A model generated the notes under the pieces. The model was not told the origin of the DNA. It did not search any database and worked only from the letters and a program-made list of their open reading frames with translations. From Actinomycetes bacterium (GTDB lineage Bacteria > Actinomycetota > Actinomycetes > Nanopelagicales > Nanopelagicaceae), in the NCBI GenBank assembly GCA_014190175.1, contig BJFZ01000033.1, positions 1-13,924 on the forward strand: DNA of 13,924 nt, read 5' to 3'. How positions within the stretch are numbered: position 1 is the first letter of the stretch; each line of letters opens with the position of its first letter. The translations under genes were made by a program, and so were the position numbers. Positions 6,870 through 13,924 of the stretch are shown here, one piece after another.

Positions 6870-7649
6870 ATGGCAGAGGTTAAATCCGCAACCCGAGTAA
6901 TGCAGATCCTGGATTTATTGCGTGAATACCCGTTAGGTCTTTCTATTTCCGAAGTGAGCCGAATCCTTGACCTTCCAAAAAGCAGTGTCCATGAACTTCT
7001 CCACTCCATGGTCGAAGCTAGTTATTTACTACAAGAAGGAAAACGTTTTCGATTTGGTGTCAAAGTTTTTGAAATAGGACAATCCGCCCTTAGAAGTTCT
7101 GAGTTAATTCATGTAGCCCGTCCATTGATGAAATGGGCAGGAGAAGAATTGAATGAGGTAGTACAACTTGCCCTACTTGATGGAAAAGAAGTTGTTTACC
7201 TAAGCAAAATGCAATTTAGAAAAGATTTAAATATTCAATCAAGAATTGGAGCCCGGTTACCCGCTCATGCGACAGCTTTAGGTAAAGCAATTTTGTCTAC
7301 TAAATCTGATAATCAGGTGCTTGAAAAGTTCTCTGGTGTTGAATTTAAACCTTACACACCAAACTCTTTAACTTCGATTGATGGATTAATTTCAAATTTA
7401 CATTCTGCGCGAGAAAATTCTTTTGCTTTTGACAATGAAGAGTACACACCGGGCGTTGTTTGTTTTGCAATGCCATTTAAAAATATCGCTAGCCAAACTC
7501 TTGGAGCAATAAGTATTTCTATGCCGAGTGAGTTGAAAGATGAAATCAATCGAGACCGAGTTTTAGCCGTTCTAGAAGAAGCAAGCTCAAAGATTGCTAA
7601 GTCTTTGGTGGTAAATCCAGTTAAGTCTCACCACCAAACCGCTATCTAA
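6870..7649 (+). CDS. IclR-family transcriptional regulator
   Basis: The 259-residue protein has an N-terminal winged helix-turn-helix (about residues 8-65, with LSISEVSRILDLPKSSVHEL as the recognition region) and a C-terminal IclR effector-binding domain (about 75-245, including the RIGARLPAHATALGKA segment typical of the family). Such proteins repress or activate catabolic genes according to a small-molecule inducer, often a sugar acid or aromatic acid. The ATG at 6870 is chosen because AGGAGG lies seven bases upstream; an upstream in-frame start at 6843 would put this ribosome binding site inside the gene. It converges with the sugar-acid dehydratase gene, four bases separating their stop codons, which makes the SDR/dehydratase/MFS genes its likely target. 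The inducer is unknown; a keto-deoxy acid or the aldonate is a reasonable guess. Confidence 0.92.
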   Translation: MAEVKSATRVMQILDLLREYPLGLSISEVSRILDLPKSSVHELLHSMVEASYLLQEGKRFRFGVKVFEIGQSALRSSELIHVARPLMKWAGEELNEVVQLALLDGKEVVYLSKMQFRKDLNIQSRIGARLPAHATALGKAILSTKSDNQVLEKFSGVEFKPYTPNSLTSIDGLISNLHSARENSFAFDNEEYTPGVVCFAMPFKNIASQTLGAISISMPSELKDEINRDRVLAVLEEASSKIAKSLVVNPVKSHHQTAI

Positions 7650-7653
7650 TTAA

Positions 7654-8838
7654 CTATCTAGGAAGATCTCCAGTTACCTCATAAAGGTAATCATGAGCGT
7701 TGTCCGTAAAGTCCACACCGGCGCCGATTCCTGGTGGAGGTGTGAACCAACCATCAATCGGTGCATGGGTTCCAGTGAAAATCGGATCAGGGTTCGGCTT
7801 ATTGTTTTCGCCAAAGATGAAGTACTCCGCATAAGGAATGCCTACTTCAGCAAAGATCAAGTGAAGGTCCCAGTGGCGCAATCCACCAGCGTGTGGAATT
7901 ACTGGAATCGCTTGAGCAGAAGCCATGGCGCAAATCTTTTTGGTTTCAGTTAATCCACCACACCATTGAATATCTGGTTGCAAGATTTCTGCACCGCGAG
8001 CATCAAGTAGTTGTTGGAATCCATAACGGGTGTACTCATGCTCACCAGTTGCAATTGCAGTTGAAGAAATTTTCTTATTTAAAATTCCATAACCTTTGTA
8101 ATCATCTGGTGGAAGTACTTCTTCGATCCACTTAACTCGGTAAGGCTCAATTAATTGAGCCATTCGCACCGTGTATTCAACATCCCATGCCATGTAGCAA
8201 TCAAGCATTAATTCAACATCCCAGCCAATGCTTTCACGAGTTAGTTTTACGAGAGCAACATTTCGATTCATGCCTTCACGACCTGATGCCGGCCCACATG
8301 GCATCGCTAACTTATGTCCCATAAATCCAAGACCTTTAGTTCGCTCGATGTCATTTCCGGTTAAATATGCTTGAACGGTGTCTTTAGCTAAACCGCCAAG
8401 TGATTGATAAAGCGGTTCTTGACGCTTTTTAGAAATCAAATCCCACAATGCGTAATCAACTGCAGAGATTGCCATAATCGGCGCACCTTTGCGGCCATAA
8501 GGAAGTGAAGCGCGAAACATAATGTCCCAAAGTCTTTCAACTTCAAATGGATTCTTACCAATTAAAAATTTCTTTAAATGACCTGCAATTATTTCAGCCG
8601 ATGCGCGACCGCCTGCGCTCTCACCTAGTCCGTAAGTTCCATCCTCAGCAATAACCTGAACAATGGTGCGACCACCCATGCCAATCCAAAGTGAACGAGT
8701 TGGTCGGTATTCGGCATGGATAGACATTGGGTTTGCAATCTCAGTTTCAGAAAGCCAAGCGCTCTTATTCTTTGCATCTTTTTCTGGATTAGATTTACTT
8801 GGCCCAGTCAAGAAAACTTTAACTTCTGCGATCTTCAT
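7654..8838 (-). CDS. rhmD: Enolase-superfamily sugar-acid dehydratase, L-rhamnonate dehydratase-like
   Basis: The 394-residue protein belongs to the mandelate racemase branch of the enolase superfamily and probably dehydrates L-rhamnonate to 2-keto-3-deoxy-L-rhamnonate. Metal ligands are Asp213 (MLDCYMAWD), Glu239 (WIEEVLPPDDY) and Glu266 (TGEHEYT); the Asp289-His316 dyad (QPDIQWCGG and IPHAGG) supplies the base. The segments GFMGHK, GPASGREG, KWIEE.LPPDDY.GY and QPD..WCGG closely resemble RhmD as I remember it. Related L-lyxonate or L-mannonate specificity remains possible. I start at the ATG at 8838 because GAGGGAG lies just upstream and MKIAEVKVF is the natural N-terminus; the ATG at 8868 would put that ribosome binding site inside the gene. 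It is the last gene of the long minus-strand string, 36 bases after the SDR gene. Confidence 0.85.
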   Translation of the reverse strand: MKIAEVKVFLTGPSKSNPEKDAKNKSAWLSETEIANPMSIHAEYRPTRSLWIGMGGRTIVQVIAEDGTYGLGESAGGRASAEIIAGHLKKFLIGKNPFEVERLWDIMFRASLPYGRKGAPIMAISAVDYALWDLISKKRQEPLYQSLGGLAKDTVQAYLTGNDIERTKGLGFMGHKLAMPCGPASGREGMNRNVALVKLTRESIGWDVELMLDCYMAWDVEYTVRMAQLIEPYRVKWIEEVLPPDDYKGYGILNKKISSTAIATGEHEYTRYGFQQLLDARGAEILQPDIQWCGGLTETKKICAMASAQAIPVIPHAGGLRHWDLHLIFAEVGIPYAEYFIFGENNKPNPDPIFTGTHAPIDGWFTPPPGIGAGVDFTDNAHDYLYEVTGDLPR

Positions 8839-8874
8839 CTTTTCTCCCTCGTTATTGATCTTTGGCACTCTGGA

Positions 8875-9651
8875 TTAACTGATTAAAGCTCCACCATCGA
8901 CTGCAACTAATGAGCCGGTAACCCACTCACTTGCATCAGATAGTAAAAACAGGGCTGCATTTCCCAAGTCTGTTGGGAGGCCTCTACCTCGGACTCCGGG
9001 TGGATCAACATAAGGTTTTCCATCACGAGCTTCTTGTTCAGCTCTTTGATTTATATTGATATCAGTTGCAACACCACCACACAAAATTGCATTGACTCTA
9101 ATTCCAAAACCTTTTACTTCATGAGCCATAGAAGTAGTTAGACCGTTCAATCCGCCCTTGCTTGAAATGTAGTGAACCTGTTTGTTTCCACCCCGAAATG
9201 CTGAAACTGTACTGATATTTACGATTGCACCTTTACCTTTTTCCTTCATAAATCTAGCAACCGCCTGAGATAAGAAAAAAGGGCCAGAAAGATTCACATC
9301 AAGATGCCTGTGCCAAGTTTCTGGAGTTATTTCGAAAAAGGAAGCAAAATTACAAATTCCCGCATTATTAACGAGCCCATCAATGCGGACCAAATCTTTA
9401 TGAATTTTGGCTACGGTACTTTCAATCTGATCTTGATACCCGATGTCACATAAATAACTACTTGCTTTCCCACCAGCTTTTTCAATTTTCTCAATCATCT
9501 TTTTTGCGTGAACTTCTTCACTCGCCGCAGGATAGATAATCGCAACATGTGCACCAGCGCTGGCAACCACCTCTGAAATACCGCTCCCAATGCCGCGGCC
9601 CCCGCCGGTAACTATCACCACTCGATCAGCAAGTGCTTTACTTTCGCTCAC
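8875..9651 (-). CDS. Short-chain dehydrogenase/reductase, probable L-rhamnose (sugar) 1-dehydrogenase
   Basis: This 258-residue classical SDR has the cofactor motif TGGGRGIG (residues 15-22), NNAG (95-98) and the active-site Tyr161 and Lys165 (YISSK). The residue 13 before Tyr161, normally the catalytic Ser, is Thr148, with Ser147 beside it. The stretch NAGICNFASFFEITPETW and the region after the active site recall bacterial L-rhamnose 1-dehydrogenases, which oxidise the sugar at C1 to the lactone. Together with the adjacent rhamnonate-dehydratase-like gene this suggests the first oxidative step of a non-phosphorylating pathway. Glucose/galactose dehydrogenase or a keto-acid reductase are alternatives. 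The start is GTG, 15 bases after the MFS stop, with GAGAAG upstream. SDR membership is certain; the substrate is inferred. Confidence 0.88.
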   Translation of the reverse strand: MSESKALADRVVIVTGGGRGIGSGISEVVASAGAHVAIIYPAASEEVHAKKMIEKIEKAGGKASSYLCDIGYQDQIESTVAKIHKDLVRIDGLVNNAGICNFASFFEITPETWHRHLDVNLSGPFFLSQAVARFMKEKGKGAIVNISTVSAFRGGNKQVHYISSKGGLNGLTTSMAHEVKGFGIRVNAILCGGVATDININQRAEQEARDGKPYVDPPGVRGRGLPTDLGNAALFLLSDASEWVTGSLVAVDGGALIS

Positions 9652-9666
9652 TTAAATCACTTCTCT

Positions 9667-10866
9667 CTAAACTTTTGGCGCATCATTCAAACGCCTACTT
9701 ACCTGTGGAATATGGAACAAAAAGGACAATCCGAATCTAATCACATATGAGGCTATGAATATAGAGGTGAGTGCGAAGTGGGCGGTGAAAATTGGAATGA
9801 AAAATGCAGCTACAAAGCCAATACCAGCGGAGATTCCTACATAAAGATTAATAAGCACTTCACGACTTTTGCCAGAACCTAATCGATACAGTCCAAGTTG
9901 AATGCCCAAATCAGAGCCCGCATTCATAATCCCAGTGTAAAAAACCGCCAATAGAATCATGTACTTATTTGGGAAAATGGTCATAAACACAAAGTACAAA
10001 GGTGCCAATGGGATCGTGATAGTAAGAATTCGATAACTGCCGAATCTTTTTTGTACTCTTTGCCAAATTGAGATCCCAACAACAGCACCAAATGCTAAGA
10101 GGATGGCCCAAGCACCCATCCACCTATCTGAAAAATTTAACTCTTTCAAGAAATAAACTGTTTGGAGCGGTCCAGCTACGGACATTGCCGCAATCGATAA
10201 GCAAATTACGCCTATAAACAATAAAAAGTCGCGTTCCTCATCAATCTTTTGAGTTTTTAATTTACTTCGTAGCTTCCCTTGGTCCGATGAATCAACTTTA
10301 GGCACTCGAATTTTTGAGACATTATATATTTCCAAAATTCCAAACAAGGTTGAAACAATAAAAATAAAATAATAATTATTGGGGAAAGTTAGGAAAATCA
10401 TTCCTGCACCAAACAAAATATTTGCCACCATGAATCCAGAGTTTGCAATTCTAATTCTAGAGCTAATCAACTCAGGGCGTTGATCTTGATGGATGGCCAC
10501 ACCCGGAATGGGTATCCATAGTGCACCAAAAACTATTGCCGGTATTGCAAAAACTATGAAGGCGGCCGTCGCAAAAATCGCATCATTCTCTCCAAATAAT
10601 GGTGCAAGAATTGGCACAAATAACCCAAGGCGCGCCGCAAAACCTGAGACTAACATCCATACTCTTTTTTGCGGCGACCCTTGCAAGTAGATAACAATTG
10701 CCGGACCCAAAACAAGAGGGCCTAGTGCGGTTAAACCAATATAAACGCTGATTAAAGTAATAGATGCATCAAGTCGGAGTAAATATGGAATAGCGAAAAC
10801 AGGATATGCCGCAAGTGCCCCGCCCCAGGCGGCTTGCCTGCGTAAATATTTTCGATTACTTTCCAT
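9667..10866 (-). CDS. MFS transporter, 12 predicted helices, probable sugar or sugar-acid importer
   Basis: The 399-residue protein shows about twelve hydrophobic segments in a 6+6 layout, divided by a basic, hydrophilic central loop (about residues 185-215) that includes LRSKLKTQK, as in major facilitator superfamily carriers. The N-terminus is short and basic (SNRKYLRRQ) and begins just before helix 1, fitting a cytoplasmic end. I do not recognise the subfamily and see no diagnostic substrate motif. It starts five bases after the HAD stop and is followed closely by the SDR and dehydratase genes, so uptake of the substrate of that route is the best guess. Export or an unrelated solute cannot be excluded. 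Confidence 0.8.
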   Translation of the reverse strand: MESNRKYLRRQAAWGGALAAYPVFAIPYLLRLDASITLISVYIGLTALGPLVLGPAIVIYLQGSPQKRVWMLVSGFAARLGLFVPILAPLFGENDAIFATAAFIVFAIPAIVFGALWIPIPGVAIHQDQRPELISSRIRIANSGFMVANILFGAGMIFLTFPNNYYFIFIVSTLFGILEIYNVSKIRVPKVDSSDQGKLRSKLKTQKIDEERDFLLFIGVICLSIAAMSVAGPLQTVYFLKELNFSDRWMGAWAILLAFGAVVGISIWQRVQKRFGSYRILTITIPLAPLYFVFMTIFPNKYMILLAVFYTGIMNAGSDLGIQLGLYRLGSGKSREVLINLYVGISAGIGFVAAFFIPIFTAHFALTSIFIASYVIRFGLSFLFHIPQVSRRLNDAPKV

Positions 10867-10871
10867 GTTTT

Positions 10872-11669
10872 CTAAAGTAACTCCTCTAAAACTTGAGCAA
10901 CGCCATCATCATCACACTCTGGCGCAATTGATTTTGCAGCAGCTTGCGTCGCTGGGTGTGCTGTGGCCATTGCGTATGAACGCCCACTCCAGTCAAGCAT
11001 AGAAATATCATTTGGATTGTCACCAAAAGTCATTACATCTGCGGCGGAAATATTTAAACGTTGTGACAACTTCGCCAGAGTCTCGCCTTTGCTCACACCG
11101 ATTGCTGAAATTTCCAATAAGGACTCATTTGAATTGGAATGCGTAGCGGTAGCGATTCCTTTTAACTCTTTTTGTGCAATTTCTAGCATCTCATCTGAAG
11201 TTAACACATGATTAACGCTTCTAACTAAAAATTTCATAGCTGGAAGGTCAAAATGTTCCTCTATCTGTGCACTTCCTACATCATCAATTCCTAAGTCCCA
11301 TCTAGCCAAATATTTTTGTTCTCGATGGAATCCATCATGGTTTTCAACCGCAAATACTGCAGAAGGCATACTCGCTCGTAAAACTTGGGTCGCCTTATGT
11401 AAATTTTCTGTGCTTATCAGCCACTCTTCCAAGATTTCATTTTTATGAAAATCATAAATAACTGCGCCATTTCCACAAACGCCAATTCCAAAAGAGAATG
11501 CTTCACGAACTTCGTTCATCCAACGAGGTGGTCTTCCAGTAATAAAAAAAATATGAATGCCTAAATTATGCGCTTTTGTGAATATCTCAATAGTTCTCTT
11601 TGATATATGTCCATCAAACGGAATGATCGTTCCGTCTAAATCAGTAGCAATTATTTTTGGCCGTGTCAC
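10872..11669 (-). CDS. Cof-type HAD-superfamily hydrolase (phosphatase)
   Basis: This 265-residue protein carries the four HAD motifs: DLDGT with nucleophile Asp10 and Asp12, Thr44 in ITGRP, Lys194 in SKGETL, and Asp217/Asp221 in [12 protein letters not shown] large C2-type cap lies between motifs II and III, as in the Cof/YbiV group that dephosphorylates sugar phosphates or other small phosphoesters in the cytoplasm. Its GTG start overlaps the serS stop by four bases (GTGA), so translation is coupled to serS. A HAD gene after serS is a recurring actinobacterial arrangement to my recollection, so this gene is more likely part of the conserved block than of the sugar module. The substrate is not predictable from sequence. 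Confidence 0.92.
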   Translation of the reverse strand: MTRPKIIATDLDGTIIPFDGHISKRTIEIFTKAHNLGIHIFFITGRPPRWMNEVREAFSFGIGVCGNGAVIYDFHKNEILEEWLISTENLHKATQVLRASMPSAVFAVENHDGFHREQKYLARWDLGIDDVGSAQIEEHFDLPAMKFLVRSVNHVLTSDEMLEIAQKELKGIATATHSNSNESLLEISAIGVSKGETLAKLSQRLNISAADVMTFGDNPNDISMLDWSGRSYAMATAHPATQAAAKSIAPECDDDGVAQVLEELL

Positions 11670-12925
11670 ACCGGCTCAAATCGATCTTTCCCTAAATAAG
11701 GAATTAATGCTTTTGGTATTAGAACTGAACCGTCCGCTTGTTGGTGATTTTCCAAGATCGCCACAATTATTCGAGGTATCGCACATAAAGTTCCATTTAG
11801 GGTTGCAACAGGTTTAGTTCCTTCATCATCTTTGTAACGAATATTTAATCTTCTTGCTTGGTATTGAGTGCAATTAGAAGTACTTGTTACTTCGCGATAT
11901 TGGCCTTGGGTTGGAATCCATGCTTCGCAATCGAATTTGCGTATCGCACTTGATCCGAGGTCTCCGGTAGCAACATCGATTACCCGATATGGAATTTCAA
12001 GCGCATTAAGAAACTCTTTCTCCCAATTTAATAATCTTTGGTGCTCTGCCAATGCATCGTCTGGATCGCAAAAAGAGAACATCTCGACTTTGTCGAATTG
12101 GTGTACCCGAATAATTCCGCGAGTGTCCTTTCCGTATGTTCCGGCTTCGCGCCTAAAGCATGAAGAGAAACCTGCATAACGCAATGGGAATTTAGTGCTA
12201 TCTAGGATTTCATCCATGTGATAAGCCGCAAGTGGAACTTCACTTGTTCCCACTAAGTAAAAATCATCCTCTTCTAAATGAAAAACATTTTCAGCGGCCT
12301 GTCCAAGGAAGCCAGTGCCTTCCATTGCTGGTGGTTTAACTAACACTGGTGGAATAACCGGTATAAAGCCATTTTTAACAGCGGTCGCGATAGCAAAATT
12401 GATTAAAGCAAATTCAAGTAATGCACCGTTGCCGGTTAAGTAATAAAAACGTGAGCCAGAAACTTTGGCGCCTCGCTCAGTATCAATGGCACCTAATATC
12501 TTCCCAAGTTCAACATGATCTTTAGGTTCAAAATTAAATTTAGTCGGAGTGCCGATCTCTTCTAAAACTACAAAATCTGCTTCACCACCAACTGGTGCAT
12601 TTGGATCAACCAAATTCGCTAATCCCATAAATAATTTTTGGGCCCGCTCATCTAATTCAGCACGTTTGGCATCTCTTTGTTTTACAGCGGCCGCTAATTC
12701 CTTGGAACTTTCTAGTAATTTCGCTTTTTCATCACCTTTGGCGGCTCCCACGCTTTTAGATAGAACATTTTGTTGTGCTCGTGCAGATTCAAATTCGCTG
12801 ATCGCAGCTCGTCGTTCATTATCGGCAGCAATAGCAGCATCAACTAATTTCTCATCTTCCCCACGTGCGCGTTGAGATGCTTTTACTAAATCTGGATTAT
12901 CACGAAGTAATTTAAGATCAATCAC
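11666..12925 (-). CDS. serS: Seryl-tRNA synthetase
   Basis: SerRS charges tRNA-Ser with serine in the cytoplasm. The 419-residue protein has the N-terminal coiled-coil arm (about residues 27-105, rich in Ala, Glu, Lys and Arg) that grips the long variable arm of tRNA-Ser. The class II catalytic domain follows, with the TSEVPL serine-site segment (228-232), motif 2 beginning [14 protein letters not shown] (257-270), and motif 3 NGTLCAIPR (377-385) followed by ILENHQ. Length is standard. The GTG start overlaps the pheA stop (GTGA), and its own stop overlaps the HAD start in the same way, making three coupled genes. A tRNA-Ser(UGA) gene lies about 5 kb to the left but in a different transcript. 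Confidence 0.97.
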   Translation of the reverse strand: MIDLKLLRDNPDLVKASQRARGEDEKLVDAAIAADNERRAAISEFESARAQQNVLSKSVGAAKGDEKAKLLESSKELAAAVKQRDAKRAELDERAQKLFMGLANLVDPNAPVGGEADFVVLEEIGTPTKFNFEPKDHVELGKILGAIDTERGAKVSGSRFYYLTGNGALLEFALINFAIATAVKNGFIPVIPPVLVKPPAMEGTGFLGQAAENVFHLEEDDFYLVGTSEVPLAAYHMDEILDSTKFPLRYAGFSSCFRREAGTYGKDTRGIIRVHQFDKVEMFSFCDPDDALAEHQRLLNWEKEFLNALEIPYRVIDVATGDLGSSAIRKFDCEAWIPTQGQYREVTSTSNCTQYQARRLNIRYKDDEGTKPVATLNGTLCAIPRIIVAILENHQQADGSVLIPKALIPYLGKDRFEPV

Positions 12926-13845
12926 TTTTTAATATCTCCAGATCTAATTTGCTTTAACCATGTCTGTGCAGTATCAAAGGCTTTATCTTCTGTTGCTTTA
13001 CTTAAAGTCGGAAGAACTTTATCCGCACGTGCGTAAGATCCTAAGAATCGCACATCGGCACAAATTCGATATAGCGCCTTTAAAGTGTCGCCAACTCTTG
13101 CATCTTCAATATGTCCTTCAACATCAATAATGAAGTGATATTGGCCTAATTCGACTCCATTAGGTCGTGATTGAATGAAAGTTAAGTTGACTCCGCGCAC
13201 TGCGAATTCTATGAGAATTTCAAGCAAAGCGCCCGAGTGATCGGCATCAATAAAAACAACTAACGAACTGCGATCAGATCCTGTTGGAGCTGCGATCTTC
13301 CCAGGGCGAGAAACAGTCACAAATCTAGTAACTGCAGCTTGTCGATCTCCAACATCTTCAGCGATGATCTCTAAATTAAAGTTCTCGGCAGCAACAGCGG
13401 CGGCGAGCGCACCATCTGCTTCGCCTTTCGCAACCGCTTCGGCTCCTGCAGCAGTTGACGCAGTCATAATTACTTCAGCACCTGGAATATTCTTCGCAAT
13501 ATAATCACGACACTGTGCTTCAGCATGAGGATGTGTTGCTAATCGTTTAATTTCTGAAATTTTTACACCGGGTTTAACCATCAGCGCAAAACTCACTGAC
13601 AAGATGCTTTCGCCAATAATTAGCAGCGGTACTCCGCTTGCTAATTCATCCAAAGTTCTGGCGACAACACCTTCTACTGAATTTTCAATTGGAACAATTG
13701 CGTAGTCGGCTGTGCCAGATCGAACCGCGTCAAGGGCGGCGGTGACATTCACTGCCGGAACCGATTTGTCTCCAGGCTTAAGGATTGGAATTAGGGCCGC
13801 TTCGGTAAATGTTCCCGCTGGCCCAAGATATGAATAAACCGACAC
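12922..13845 (-). CDS. pheA: Prephenate dehydratase
   Basis: PheA converts prephenate to phenylpyruvate, the committed step to phenylalanine. This 307-residue monofunctional form has no chorismate mutase domain. The catalytic periplasmic-binding-like domain begins with [14 protein letters not shown] and contains [10 protein letters not shown] (52-61), HPHAEAQCR and the catalytic TRF motif (173-175). The ACT domain follows (about 194-272), with GALLEIL (205-211) at the phenylalanine-binding region. The usual ESRP motif reads QSRP here (225-228). The start is GTG at 13845, set by the conserved N-terminus; no clear Shine-Dalgarno sequence precedes it, but the upstream gene stops ten bases earlier, so re-initiation or coupling is likely. 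Feedback inhibition by phenylalanine through the ACT domain is expected from the family. Confidence 0.96.
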   Translation of the reverse strand: MSVYSYLGPAGTFTEAALIPILKPGDKSVPAVNVTAALDAVRSGTADYAIVPIENSVEGVVARTLDELASGVPLLIIGESILSVSFALMVKPGVKISEIKRLATHPHAEAQCRDYIAKNIPGAEVIMTASTAAGAEAVAKGEADGALAAAVAAENFNLEIIAEDVGDRQAAVTRFVTVSRPGKIAAPTGSDRSSLVVFIDADHSGALLEILIEFAVRGVNLTFIQSRPNGVELGQYHFIIDVEGHIEDARVGDTLKALYRICADVRFLGSYARADKVLPTLSKATEDKAFDTAQTWLKQIRSGDIKK

Positions 13846-13855
13846 AAGAGGGATG

Positions 13856-13924
13856 TTACGCGAGTTGAGCCATTACAGGGGCGAGTAAATCGCCCGCTTC
13901 TGCCGCCGGCTTAGGCAAGGTTAG
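13856..13924 (-). CDS. C-terminal 22 codons of an unidentified upstream gene (partial)
   Basis: The frame read on the minus strand from the right edge is open for 22 codons to a TAA at 13856-13858 and ends PAAEAGDLLAPVMAQLA. It lies ten bases upstream of the pheA start in the same direction, so it is probably the tail of a real operon gene. The fragment is too short to identify, and an open frame of this length could also be chance. Confidence 0.45.
   Translation of the reverse strand, partial: LTLPKPAAEAGDLLAPVMAQLA

Noticed and set aside
6617..6883. Plus-strand 88-codon open frame beginning with an MAEGVGFEPT-like peptide
   Set aside because: It reads through the antisense of the tRNA-Ser gene; this peptide is a well-known false ORF produced opposite tRNA genes.
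8839..8868. Longer N-terminus for the dehydratase starting at 8868
   Set aside because: It would place the strong GAGGGAG ribosome binding site inside the coding region and adds ten residues before the natural enolase-family N-terminus.
1..13924. Mobile elements, CRISPR arrays, prophage, toxin-antitoxin or defence genes
   Set aside because: No transposase, integrase, direct-repeat array or short toxin/antitoxin pair was seen; all long genes belong to metabolic, transport or translation families.

Overview
The window is about 13.9 kb of ordinary bacterial chromosome, AT-leaning, very densely coded, and rich in GTG and TTG starts and 4-base gene overlaps. The pheA-serS-HAD gene order and a mycobacterial Sdh1-like succinate dehydrogenase (one 5-helix membrane subunit, order C-A-B) point to an actinobacterium. 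Low GC and near-zero intergenic space suggest a streamlined one, for example the freshwater acI/Nanopelagicales group. That placement is inference from style, not from a search.

Left to right: (1) the N-terminal 275 codons of an aldehyde dehydrogenase run off the left edge on the minus strand, divergent from a plus-strand M24 aminopeptidase P. (2) A minus-strand operon runs from about 6.5 kb down to 2.35 kb: sdhC, sdhA, sdhB and two crcB/fluc fluoride-channel genes. (3) A tRNA-Ser(UGA) gene on the minus strand and a plus-strand IclR-family regulator occupy 6.6-7.65 kb. (4) A continuous minus-strand gene string runs from the right edge down to 7654: the tail of an unidentified gene, pheA, serS, a Cof-type HAD phosphatase, an MFS transporter, an SDR dehydrogenase and an L-rhamnonate-dehydratase-like enolase-superfamily enzyme.

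The MFS-SDR-dehydratase genes plus the convergent iclR gene look like part of a non-phosphorylating sugar/sugar-acid oxidation route: import, C1 oxidation of the sugar (L-rhamnose or a similar 6-deoxy or acid sugar), then dehydration of the aldonate to a 2-keto-3-deoxy acid. The lactonase and the enzymes after dehydration are not in the window. The aldehyde dehydrogenase at the left edge resembles semialdehyde dehydrogenases that finish such routes, but it is about 7 kb away and belongs to another transcript.

The most informative signals are the paired fluoride-channel genes, whose charge patterns predict opposite membrane orientations and whose phenylalanine boxes are degraded in complementary ways; the sugar genes attached without a gap to a housekeeping pheA-serS operon; and a near-palindrome overlapping the iclR ribosome binding site. 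I found no mobile element, CRISPR array, prophage or clearly undescribed system.
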